Shown here in pieces: positions 12,901 to 24,139 of a stretch of DNA of 64,000 nt; positions within the stretch are counted from its first letter, which is position 1; every line of letters starts with the position of its first letter. Below the pieces are notes generated by a model. It worked only from the letters and a program-made list of their open reading frames with translations, was not told where the DNA came from and did not search any database. This stretch comes from Colletes latitarsis. Taxonomy: Eukaryota > Arthropoda > Insecta > Hymenoptera > Colletidae. The position numbers were made by a program, and so were the translations under genes. The DNA is taken from assembly GCF_051014445.1 (NCBI RefSeq), contig NC_135147.1, forward strand, positions 27,680,479 through 27,744,478, in the 5' to 3' direction.

Positions 12901-15900
12901 TGGAGGCTTCGTTAAAAAGTTATTAACAATTAAATTCAAATTTTTCAAATCGTTCTAAAAAAATTATTTTCGGTTGCGGGGGTCAATTACAATCATTTTT
13001 GGTCATTAGACATACCCTCGAAATCCTACGCACTTTCGAGAAAAAAATTCCTTACCGAAAATACAATGTCTGACCATACCGTTGATTGCTTCCCCTGAAA
13101 TTTCTTAAAACTTTCGAATCGTTCTGAAAAAATTATTTTCGGTTGCGGGTGTCAATTACAATCATTTTTGGTGAATAGACATACCCCTGAAATCCTTCCT
13201 GCTTTCTAGAAAAAAAATCGAGAAAGTGTGAAATTTTTCGACGGAAAAAAAATATTTCAAATCGTTCTGAAAAAAATATTGTTAGCTGTGGGGGTCAATT
13301 TCAATCATTTTTGGTGAATAAACATACCCTCGAAATCTTGCGCAGTTTCGAGAAAAAAATTAATTGTTAATAACTCAAAGCCTCCATCAACAAATTGGTA
13401 TTCTTGATTTTCCCGCTATTAAAATTTTTCCCCGGGGGTGGCCGAACACCCTGTATAATTGCACGGCGGACCGCTTATGACTGCGAGCGGTGGACTCGGT
13501 GTCTTCTTATTATTATTACTATTAAAATTTACGAGAACGTTAGACGCCGGAACAACTAACGAACCGACGCTTTTGTTTGCAGTCGATAAAACTAGAAAGT
13601 CCGGCCGGAGGTGAAGTCCTCGTCGACGATCGATACCCCGAGTCGGAGTTGAAAAGCTCGAAGAAGTTGGACAAAAGGCAAGAAACGGTTCTGAAGAATC
13701 TGAAATCTTATTTGTTGACGGAATACGCAACCGAGGAGGAACAACTGCAAAAGCTGCTTCGCGATCTCAGCGTAAGTTCGTAGGGTACTTATCGTTTCGA
13801 TAATTATTCGTCCAACGGTTGAACCAACTGTGGAAAATACGGAATACTTGGTCGTTCACGTTCCCCTATCTTTGGCCCTCGGTTTCGAATATCTTGCTAG
13901 TTGCAGTTTAAGCGAAACTAAATTCGACGTATTCTTTCTGCCCTTTGAAACGAAGGAAACGAAAGATAGGTATCGGAGGATCGCCGAAATCGGCTCTAGC
14001 GAGTCTGCAAAGCGAAAAAGTGTCGGTTGTAAAATGGCAATGCAGCCGAGCAACGGTCAAAGGATTCGGCCAGGCGCGAGGAAATTCTTGTTCGGTGCGC
14101 GATGCAAAGCGAAAACAATGAAGAGAAAATGTATTCATCGTCCTTTCTTTCGCATCGTCGATCTCAAAGGATTGGAAACCCGCGATCGATTGACTAGCTA
14201 GCTAGGAGGTCCTTGGCCGTCGCGTTCCCGTACGAATATAACCGACTTTATTGTATCTTTGCTCGGAATCCGCGCGGAATAACCGCAACGGCCGCCCAGC
14301 TGCACACCGAATAATCGTGGATGCCATGGATCCAGGATTCCAAGCAACGTTGCACGCGTTGACTCGGTCGTCGTTAATGATCGTCTACACCGCGGCTCGG
14401 AAAATTCCCAGCGACGCGGTGTATTTTGCGAAACACGTTCGAGCAGAAAAACGAGGGGAAAAGCGCGGCGACGCGGAACGAGGAAAAATTCTCGCTGGTG
14501 CTGTCGCTTCGAAATCGAGGCCGGTAAACGCGCGTTTCGTCGTACAACGTCGCTTCGTAACTTGGATTTCGTTAATAATCCTCGTCGTTTCCTCTTCTTA
14601 ATTCGAAGCCTAGAACGCGTTCGAGTTTGAGGGAAATCCGAAAGGTAGCCGATCGTCGCGTGGGAATGGTTTTTAGTAGTAAAACGGATGGTGGCTCGAT
14701 CGAAAGCATGCCTCCCGGTAGGTTTTATTCGGGTCTGTAGTGAATGTTTTTACAGGAGGTTGTTTCGAAGCAACAAGATTCTCGTCTTTGTGTATACTAG
14801 AGAACGACGGACAGAGTTTACGCAGCAAGCAAATACTCGTGCTTTCGGCTATGGGATAACTAATCGTCGATACGCTTTCGACTAGGCTCGAGAGGACGCT
14901 CTGGAGGAGAACTGGCTGAAAGTCCTGGTGAACCTAGCAGAGAATCAGATCCGACGGGAACGCGCGCAGAAACTTCTCCGTAAGTAACGTTATCGATATA
15001 CGAGTACCTACGTATCTTGAGAGAAATCGTCGGAGGAAAAAGAAGCCTGCGAAACGGTTTGCGATCGGTATCTCGGCAGAATAGTTGGATTCTCGTTAAT
15101 CGTCGATCGTATCGAGACCGTGTACGCGCAACTTGGCGCAAGGATATCGGTTTAACGAGTAACGAACCTGTTGGAGCGTCGCGATGGGAACGATCAAGAC
15201 TAGCAACTAATTATCTCGTTGAAAAGTTTCGAAAAACGTTGCGTGTTTCGAGTTGTCGAAAGAGCAGGAATCTTTTCGTTTCTCGGAAGCCGTTCGTCCG
15301 ATAAATAGATTCGATCGAGAGCAATAGTACCCGGCCATTAGACCGAAAGAGCACCGAACGCGATCGAGAATCCAATAAAGTCTCGCGATCGGTCGATTAG
15401 ACGGATAGCGTCTGCATTATTGCCCGGTCTAATTGCCCCTTGACAATTACTTTGTTCGCATAACGTGGAAACGAATGTAATTTGCCCCGGAGGAGCCTCG
15501 AAAGGAACGTATAATTAAAAAACTCGATCGATTCGCGCTTTTGTTAGATTACGCGAAAGGAAATAAGATTAGAGCGGGACCGTTTCTCGATTCCTCGCGA
15601 CTCGTTTCGTGCAGGGGTTGTCCATTAATTTGGTAATTAACGCGCGTTGCTCGCGGTGGGTAATACGTATACGGGGACAGTGAATAATCCGGGAACAAGT
15701 TAGTTCGTAGACGAGAACAACGCGTAAAGAGCTTTGCACGCGAAACCATCTTAATCTCCGTTACAGGAACAATGCCGTTTTAATAATGGCCATTAGGTAA
15801 CGACGATGCGCGTCGCGAAACCTTTGCTTCGAATCGCGGTGCTCTCTTTACGGAACACGAAATGGACGCGTCTCGATCGTAGGTATCTATCTACTCGTTC

Positions 15901-18900
15901 GATTGAAAATTATCGTTCACGATTGTTGTCAGTAAACACGGTGAACGAGACGAAGCTCCCGAGAAACGGCCTGGACCCGGCTAACCGAGGCGACATTTAT
16001 CCCGACGCGACGGAATCCTCCATCGATTCGAGAAAGTCGCGCAACAAACTCAACAACAAGAAGAAGAAGAAGAAGAAGAAACAAACGCCAAGGCGTCGTT
16101 ACTCTACGAGCACGTTTGATCCGTTACCAGAGACAACCACCACCACTACTACCACCACCACCAGCAGCAGCATCACGGAGACGCCGGCCGTCCAGTGGCG
16201 TCTCTTCGCGGAAAGACTGTTTGGTCCGTCTTGGAATCAAGAATCGAACAAGCATCCAGGGACTTTGGCCTCCGACGAATTCACCTCGGAAAGGAGAGTC
16301 GGAAAAGTTCCCGAACCCGAAGATCGGAGGCTCGTTCGATTTGGGAAACTCGGTGGCCATTGGCCCGATCGCCGAGAGATCGCGAACGCGTATCTGGGTA
16401 CGTACTTGCATTGTTGCGTTCCGGGAATTTTTAAAACGCTGCTCGGTCAACGTGTCGCTCGCTTTACAGACTCGGAACGCATGCCGGACTACGATCTGGA
16501 CGAATCGTACCAACGACTACGGTACGATCAGGTGCCACGCGCGCCCCAGCACCAGCAGGATCATCGAAGCGATTTGAACGCGCAGGCTGACGGTTTCGAG
16601 CGGAATCGGGACTACGAAGCAGAGGCGCGCGATTTCGCGGCGAGCAAGAGCTGGCCTGACGCTAGCTACGAGTACGATTCGCCTTGGAACACCGCACGAC
16701 AACCTCCGATGCCGATCAGCTCCGGAACCTGGCCTTGGAGGCAGCAGCAGCAACCTCGGGACGACCCCGAGTACTGGTCCTCCCACCGTAACAAGTTCCA
16801 GCCGATCGAGGAAACCTATCGGTTGCAGTTGCGCGACGACCACGCGGAATCCGAGAAACTCTGGCACCCGCAACGGTTGCAACTGTCTTGGAACAGAGAC
16901 AGGTCAGTGTGCGTTCTCGCCTTGTTCCTCTACTTGAGAATCTTTGCTCTATCGGCTCTTTCTCTTATCCTTTCTTTCTTCCCCGATATATACAGGGTGT
17001 TCGGCCACCCTTGGGAAAAATTTTAATGGGAGATTCTAGAGTCCAAAATAAGACGAAAATCAAGAATATCAATTTCTTGACTGAGGCTTCGTTAGTAAGT
17101 TAGTAAGTTATTAACAATTAAATTCAAAATTTTCAAATCATTCTAAAAAAATTATATTTAATTACAGGGGTCAATTACAAGCACTTCTGGTCATTACACA
17201 TACCCCCGAAATCCTACGTATTTTCAAGAAAAAAATTCAGTACGGGCGGAACTTTGGTATTCTTGATTTTCGTCCTATTTTGATCTCTAGAATTTCCCAT
17301 TAAAATTTTTCCCAGTGATGGTCGAACACCTTGTATAATATATCTTGATAACCATTGTACGAGAACCTTTTCACCGAAAAGGTTCCAAATGTACGATCAA
17401 CATTACATGTATGTCGATTCCGAAACGGTGCTACAAGGGTTATCATCTATCGTTATCTCGGTCTCGTTGCTTTTTCCATTATATCGAGTCCCGTAAATAC
17501 GCAAGGCAGTCCCGAAACGATGAAACGCGCAAGTTGTTCATTTGTTTAGAAGCAATCGGAAGTTGGGGGGTATCCAACCGTCCAACGATTCGGACAGAGA
17601 TTCGAAGCTAGAATAGAATAGAAACGGTCGATCGAGTAAAATTGAACCGCGTCGCGACAACTACGCGGGTATCTGAAACGTCTGAAATTTGTCGAGACAG
17701 GTCCGCATGGCCGATAGAACGGTCCTCGAAAGACTCTCCTCAGTGGCAACGGAACGAAAAATCCGCAAGGATGTACGATCGCGAGCAGACTGACCCAGCT
17801 GCCTGGGAGAAGGGTGAACATCGCTCCGAGTCGAACGGGTCCTCGACGAAGCAACCGTCCAAAGAGAAGATCGTTTTTCCGAAAATCACGATGAAGACGT
17901 GGAACAGTCTGACCTCGGACCCGGCTACCTGGCCGCACAAGCTGCCGGGCGCGAAACCGTGGCCGAAAGACGAAAATGGAAAGTCCTACAACCCGAACGC
18001 CGATCTCGTTCGGAAACTAGGTTTGGACAAGCAAAACGACACGGCATGGTCGTCCAACGAAGAAACGGATAAAACGAACGCGGATAGGAAACCGAAAGAC
18101 GAGAAGCAGAACAGAGTTTACGGTTTGAAAGAATCCATGATCGGGTACGATAAATCGGACGGCGACAAGAGCAATTTGAGCGATTACGAGGCGAGGTCGT
18201 TGGCCGACTCGATTACGCCTTGGGCACGGCTGGCGGAATCGAAAGGCTCGAAAGAGTGGACAGAGTCGAAGAGTAAGCAGTCCGAGGATACCGATTATTG
18301 GAAATGGCCGGGATACCAGGATAAAAGCTCCTGGCCGAACAAAGCCGCTCTACCCAAAATCCAGTCGGTGGGTGCTTGGGTGTTGTCGACGGACAAAACC
18401 GCCTTTTGGGAGCCTTACCGGATCGAGCCGATCGAGCCCGCGGACGACGAACACGACGACGATGCTTCCCGCGGTTGGTTAAAACCGATCGGTAGGTCGA
18501 GTACCGAGGCCAAGTGGTCCGACAAAGGATCCTCCAGGTCGGACAAACCCCTCTGGTCCAAGACATCGAACGATGCGGAAGTTTGGAAGTCCGGGAAACC
18601 AGGTTCTTGGTTCGCGAAAACGAAACAGACGGAAAAGTCGAGCGACCCTGACTCGTGGAAAAGGAAAGAGGGAGGGTTGGCGTGGTTGAAAAAAGCTCAG
18701 TCCTGGCCGACTCGGGACGGGAACGAGAATTCTTGGACAGGTAAGGGGGCCGATGTCTCCTGGTCAACCAGATCCAACGAATCCTGGCCGTCGAAAACCA
18801 CCAACGGGCAAACAGCCAACCACGTCGCGGATTCTTCGTCGGTCAAGACGAAGGAGAATGACTCGTGGAAGATCGAGGACGCGTGGTCGGGAAAGTCGAG

Positions 18901-19438
18901 CGATCGGAGCGGCGGGGGTTCGAAAAGCAACGAGCCGTCCCCTTGGCAGAGAAAGATCAACGACAAGTGGAATTACGACGACAAGGCCGGTCCGACGGGA
19001 ACCTGGCCGTCCAAGTGGAAGCAGTTCGCCTACCATCGAGTAACGGCCATGCCGATTTCGAAACCGGGAACCACGTCCGACGGTGTTGCGTCCAAGACGA
19101 AGAACGCGTTCGTCGCTGTGTCCGCGGTATCGTCGCCGAAATATACCGGGCACGAGGGGAAGAAGGACGACGACGACGCGAGGAACGAAAGAACAAGGTC
19201 CGAGGATCAGGGACGGTCTAGCGATAATCAGCTTCGAGCGAATCTCGAACGCCCTATCAGCGCCTGGAAGAAGGACCTTGGTCAGCGTTCGAGTTCCACG
19301 AAAGTCAACGGCGATCCGCAGGAGAACAAGCACGAGGCACTCGTGCATAGTGACTTCTGGTCCTACGGAGAGGACGAGGCTGAGGTGAGCGCCGATCGCA
19401 ATTTATTAAATTCCGTGCTCGACTCGGAAAATGTATAG
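9962..19438 (+). CDS. Large secreted Trp-rich low-complexity protein, unrecognised
   Basis: I do not recognise this gene. Phase-compatible exons: 9962-10009, 10129-10536, 12532-12759, 13583-13771, 14886-14979, 15933-16397, 16470-16902 and 17701-19438, giving about 1200 residues. The first exon encodes a hydrophobic start (MVLESIAFQVAVFISV) that looks like a signal peptide. Next come an acidic tract of Glu/Asp near residue 50, charged and possibly helical segments (residues 229-322), an eight-Lys run, a ten-Thr run, and then about 700 residues with Trp every 15-20 positions in contexts such as SWP, TWP, AWSGK and PWQRK. With the 72-base segment 16398-16469 treated as an intron the mature chain has essentially no Cys. 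Two family A elements lie in its introns. AATAAA follows at 19581-19586. The first junction and the 3' end are the least certain parts. An extracellular matrix or glandular role is only a guess. Confidence 0.7.
10652..10913. mobile_element. TIR element, family B, copy 1
   Basis: Starts near ATCACAGACGAGGTATAC and ends with the inverted counterpart GTACACCTCGTCTGTGGT. The interior (for example TTCACTGAATTAGCATTGAT and GAAATTCATTTCCAAATCTG) matches the elements at 56522-56866 and 59451-59790. It is about 260 bp long with no coding capacity. It lies in the intron following the second exon of the Trp-rich gene. Confidence 0.7.
12813..13453. mobile_element. Non-autonomous TIR element, family A, copy 2
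   Basis: CAGGGTGTTCGGTCACCCC at the left end and GGCCGAACACCCTG at the right end form terminal inverted repeats, flanked on both sides by TA. It is about 641 bp, longer than copy 1 because the internal AATTATTTTCGGTTGCGGG block is present three times. It lies in the intron between the exons ending at 12759 and starting at 13583 of the Trp-rich gene. It has no transposase. Confidence 0.85.
16993..17333. mobile_element. Non-autonomous TIR element, family A, copy 3
   Basis: CAGGGTGTTCGGCCACCC at the left and GGTCGAACACCTTG at the right, flanked by TA on both sides. About 341 bp, shortened internally, keeping a single copy of the internal block. It is intronic in the Trp-rich gene, between the exons ending at 16902 and starting at 17701. 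The last bases of the right end differ from the consensus (CCTTG instead of CCCTG). Confidence 0.85.
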
Positions 19439-19580
19439 AACGAGCGAGGGTTTCGGACCGTCGGTACCACTCGGTAGAGTCGTTGACCGATATTTCATCG
19501 AATCCATCCGCGAATTAATATCGAGACGCGCACCCTCGCTGATAAAACGTTAAAGAGCCGACGAGCCACCGAAATCAGAG

Positions 19581-19586
19581 AATAAA
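19581..19586 (+). promoter_or_regulatory. Polyadenylation signal of the Trp-rich gene
   Basis: A canonical AATAAA lies 143 bases beyond the stop codon at 19438, at a suitable distance for 3' end formation. It supports transcription ending here rather than only at the possible downstream exon near 21011. Confidence 0.5.
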
Positions 19587-20216
19587 GTTGCGACCGCGGT
19601 CTATCTATCCGTGTCCGCGGATAATAATAAAGCGCGATCACCGAGTCGCGAAAATCGAGAAAAGTCTGGACGATCGTATGGCGCGTTTCCTTGGACGGTC
19701 GATCGAGTTACGAGACCGTTTGGCCCAACTTACCGTCAAGAAACTTTCCTCGCCGAATTGGATTCGGCACTGGATCGCGTAGAAAAGTTTCTCGGCGAAT
19801 AGTTGGTCGAAACTCGACCGCGCGAGTAAATCACGGTTCATTGTACTTTGCAGCGTGCGAAAACCGATCGAGTTTCTCAAGCTCTAATTCGGGGAAATTC
19901 GTCACCGCCGTTGCCCCATCCGTCATCCTCCCTCTCTTTCGCTAACTTGTACGTACACGGTTTCGTTCGACGCTGACGCTCCTCTTCGACTTTGTCCAGG
20001 AATGCGTTTCCAAGTTGGACATTCTTCGGCAACCTCTCGATAAATTAAACGTCCTGGTACGGAATACTGTGCGCTCCTCCGTCCTCGTGTAGATCGATTC
20101 GCGGTGATGATACCGTGCATGATTTAACAAACCGATGGGTGGTTTCGATGAAAAGAAACGGTTCGCCGTCGTACAAGTGTGCTCGCGGTATTTAAGAACG
20201 GTGAGAAACGAAACGG

Positions 20217-20218
<2 letters not shown>

Positions 20219-20246
<28 letters not shown>
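20219..20246. repeat. CTG trinucleotide microsatellite
   Basis: About nine perfect CTG units followed by GGTGGTGGT. It is intergenic with no protein frame assigned. Confidence 0.9.
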
Positions 20247-20247
<1 letters not shown>

Positions 20248-23093
20248 GTGGTGCAGCTAGAGAGACACTCGAATTGGAAGTAATCATGATCGTTGCGGTG
20301 TGCCTTTACGTGCCGCAATTTCCGGGATCCGTTGACGAGGACGTGCCTGGACTCGGACGAGATGCCTGCAAGCCAGCCGACCGGCCGGAAGCGACCGATG
20401 CTTTCCTTCCGGTGCGGACCTTACGTGATCTTTCGTTTGATTGGGAAAGTTCGCCAGGCCACGAGCGTGCCGAAACGAACCATCGTTAATTAAAATAACA
20501 ACGTTTCTTTTGCTCTCGGTAGATTCTCCAACGAGAAAAACGTTGCTTTCAAGGGCAATAGGACAGCCCAAGGAATCGGCTGCTAACAGATTTATGCAGA
20601 TTCACGTCTCGACAGAGGAGACAAACGGAGGCGAGTACGAAATAAAGAAGCAACGATTACGAACAAGAACGTTGAAAAGAAAATCGATGTACAAAATACA
20701 AGAATATCGCTTATTCGTAGGAATTTCAGGTTACTGGCAGTTTCCACGGAAGGAGAGCTCTTTCAACGATAAGAGAAAGCAAGATAAACGCGGTACGTCG
20801 AGAAAAGGATGTCGCGAAAGAAAAAAAGTTTACTCGCGCGATCAAGTAACTGTCGCTTTCCGTAGTTTTCGTTTCATTTTTCCTTCCGGAACCAGTCTAA
20901 ACGCGTCGTAATCGGACTAATTTTATACGTATGTTAGTAATAAATTTAATCGTAGATAGGAAGACGTACACGCACGATTGCTCGAAGCTTGTTTCTCCGT
21001 TTATTTGTAGAAAAGAAGATCAACGACAGGGAGCGTGACTACGGAGACGACGTCCACGGTCCCGACGAACGTCACTTCGTCGGCGGCGCCCCGTCGTGCG
21101 GGGACTAACGGTCTGGAGACGAATCGATGGACGATTTCGATGAAATAGATCGATAATTTACGGTAGATCCTGATCCTGATCTTGGCCGACGCGTGCGTAC
21201 CGATCTGTTCCGTCGACGGCGACGATAGACTACACGATGTCTGCAAGGAATTTAAAAAGCGAGTCCATTGGCCTCCTGCCAACGCGTACCGAACCCTATC
21301 CTCGAACCTCTTCTCGGTTTCTGGTATCATCAGCGTCGGGGCAGACTCTGTCGAGACCTAACCATTCCTCGAACGTTGCGCAAAACCTTTCGTTTTCTAG
21401 CTTGGAAAGATTTATGGCCGATACGTAAGGGCAGAGGAAATATCGTCGCCTCGATGGCACGTTTTCTGGACGAGAGAGGCAACGAGTCGCGATTGGTCGA
21501 CGAAAGCGAACAATCTTTCTCGTTCGTATACGAACGAGACATTCAGATTCAGGTCCGCGATCTAACGAAAATAATATTTTAAATACTTCCGATACGCGTT
21601 CTTGCATTGCCTTGTCCGTCCGAGCTATTTTAAACCCACGCTACTCGCAGCTCTACCGCGTACGGTCAAGCTTGTTCCCTTCGTCGATTAATTACCAACG
21701 ATCGCATTGTTCGCATTGTTTAAACTTTCGTTCTTAAACTAAAGTACATAAAGTATATATATCTGCCTTATTTACCGTTGTACGAATAAACTTATCGAGG
21801 CAAGCTTGTAAAATCGACGATAAACGCCTCGGTATTCGAAGCGATCGATGGAAGAACGCGATTTCAGCGAAACCGTCGATTCCCATTAAAGATCGAGCGA
21901 GCGATTTAGAGAGCATATTTGAAATTTAAATGAAACTCTCTCGAATTTTAAAGACCATCGTCGCGTCGTCTCCTCGGTCGAGTTGTATATCGATTCGTCG
22001 GAAATCGTCGCTCTCTCCGAGCCCCTCGTCGATCGGTTTTACTCTTTTAAAACAATCGTTGACGCATTACTTGGTTTCCCGTTACTAGCTACAAAGTGAT
22101 TGGACAACGCATACATTGTTGCACACGCACGCGACAAGGGACGAAAGGACATCGTCGTAAGGGTACGCCGGTCGGCGTGTCTCCTCGAATTTTCAGAATT
22201 CATGTACCTTTATAGGATCCTCTGTATCTATCCGTACGTAGGATATCGATTTAAGGGAAACGAAAGAATAAATGTCGTACGTTGTATATTTCCGGCCTGT
22301 GTTATTCCTTCATTCGTCTCCGCGACCAATATTTTTACCAATCCTTTGTTCTTTTGCATTCCTCGATCGCTATCGATAAGAATCGTTACATCACTATTTA
22401 ATATAGTATAACTATTTTATCTATAATAATTATCGTAATCATCGATGCTCATTTATAGATAATATCATGACAAAAATCGTTCGATCAAGTTACCTTGTTT
22501 ATCTTTCGATATAATCGAATGAAATCATTTGATATCGACGCATATCGTGCCGTGGGTATGCACGATATTTCGTTAAAAACATACGTAATTAACATTTGAC
22601 GTAAATATCATCGGAAATTACTTCGTATAGATGTGGTACGTGCAGGTGGTACGACAAACCGTGCAGTTGTTACGAGGCAAGATATTTATTTAACACAGTT
22701 GGTAACTCGAATTTAATTTGTGCAATTTGGTACGACAATATATTTAGATTTGAATAAAAGACAGATAACACGTTTAATTTTCATTTTCAGAATGAAACGA
22801 CTGAATAGTTTTCACAGAAAAGTACTGTTTAAGAAATACATAGTAGCGGAGTATTGCGCGGCGTTACAACGATTGTAAAATGACTGGTCAACAATCAAAC
22901 AATCCAAAGGTAACAGATTCGAATCCTATATCCCTCTTCTTCCCTTATTGATACAATTGGTGCACCTTGGACGGTGCAAAGTAAAATAAATAAAAAATGC
23001 TGATTGCATTGACGTTTGCGTCTCGATTTCAAGGTAATTTCGCCGATACGATAAGATAATCGCCAACCAATCGTTCCATGACTTGTATGCAGG

Positions 23094-23122
23094 TATATAT
23101 ACGAGATGAAATCGTGAAAACA
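23094..23122 (+). promoter_or_regulatory. TATA box and initiator of the LPMO gene
   Basis: TATATAT at 23094-23100 is followed 28 bases later by ACAGTT at about 23120-23125, a spacing typical of insect TATA/initiator promoters. The start codon follows at 23173, which leaves a 5' leader of about 50 bases. Both the positions and the spacing are read directly; promoter activity is inferred. Confidence 0.55.
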
Positions 23123-23172
23123 GTTAGGAAACGTAGGTAGATCACTGGCCGCAAAGGGTTAACTAGAAAATC

Positions 23173-24139
23173 ATGGCACTCGCGAAATTCTTGCTGATCG
23201 GCAGCCTGTTGGGAATCTCCGTTCAGGAGATCTACGGTCACGGTATGATGATGGATCCTGTTCAAAGGAGCAGCGCTTGGAGGAAAGGATTCCCGGTCGA
23301 GCCGAATTACAACGACAACGAATTGTTTTGCGGAGGAATGAACGTAAATGTTTTGTTTATCACTTTATCCGCGGGAAAAATTTCTCACTCGATGTGTTTA
23401 CCAAAAGTTTCGATATTTCTATTTTATCGTAAACTAATGTACGGGCTGAAATGACGGGTTTTTCGGTTACCGGTACGTCTCCTGAAAACGCAACGTGCGA
23501 GACACCGGTGCAAGAAAGAAAGTCTGAAAGCAGGCTGGAAGCGCGATCGAACGATGAGCGTAGCGGTGGTTCGCTTCTATTATTAATTAATTTTTCGTCT
23601 CGTGTAGGTTCAATTTGAACAAAATGGTGGCAAATGTGGTGAATGTGGTGACAATTATGTTCTTCCGCGACCCAGACCGAACGAAAATGGCGGCATTTAC
23701 GGAACTGGGCTGATCGTAAGGAGGTAAGCGATTGCCACGCGAACGGTGGGTTCGATGGGCTATCGATCGAATACTTGGTTCCAGGTACAATCGCAGCGAG
23801 ACTATTAACGTTAACGTAAAGTTAACCGCCAACCATCGAGGAACGTTCAAGTTCGATTTATGCCTGCTGAAGCGGTCGAACGAACTCGAGACCGAGGACT
23901 GCTTCGGTCTTCACCCGCTTCTATTAGCAGACGGTTCGAACAGTATGCCAGTGCCCTCCACTCGGATGGAGTTCAACGTGCCGATTCGTTTACCTGGCAA
24001 CGTCACGTGCGAGCACTGTGTGCTCAGGTGGACCTACCGTGCCGGGAACAACTGGGGCGATTGCGGTGACGGTCACTTTGCTATGGGCTGCGGAGCCCAG
24101 GAGACATTCAAGAACTGCGCCGACGTCGCCATCTCATAA
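23173..24139 (+). CDS. AA15-family lytic polysaccharide monooxygenase, secreted
   Basis: Exons 23173-23343, 23608-23723 and 23785-24139 encode 213 residues. Residues 1-22 form a signal peptide ending in YG, so the mature protein would start with His23 (HGMMMDPVQR), the amino-terminal His needed for the copper histidine brace. The second brace His is most likely His113 (LTANHRG), which is mature position 91, as in characterised insect AA15 enzymes. Paired Cys (CGGMN, KCGECGD, TCEHC, GDCGDGHFAMGCG) fit the disulfide-stabilised fold. Family enzymes oxidatively cleave chitin or cellulose. The axial position near the end appears to be Phe204 (QETF); I am not certain how that aligns with the Tyr of known members. 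It is a single-domain protein with no extra chitin-binding module. A likely role is in cuticle turnover or gut digestion. Confidence 0.9.

Larger units (their letters stand above)
19439..23091. other. Spacer downstream of the Trp-rich gene
   Basis: No gene I can support across about 3.6 kb. It holds the AATAAA at 19581-19586, a CTG trinucleotide run at about 20219-20246, and an acceptor-like TTTATTTGTAG before 21011 followed by a 46-codon Thr/Ser-rich open stretch that could be an alternative last exon of the Trp-rich gene. The part from about 21.9 to 23.0 kb becomes AT-rich with no coding signal. Confidence 0.5.

Noticed and set aside
21001..21330. 109-codon minus-strand open frame
   Set aside because: No recognisable features. 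The opposite strand offers a more coherent exon-like stretch in phase with the Trp-rich gene.
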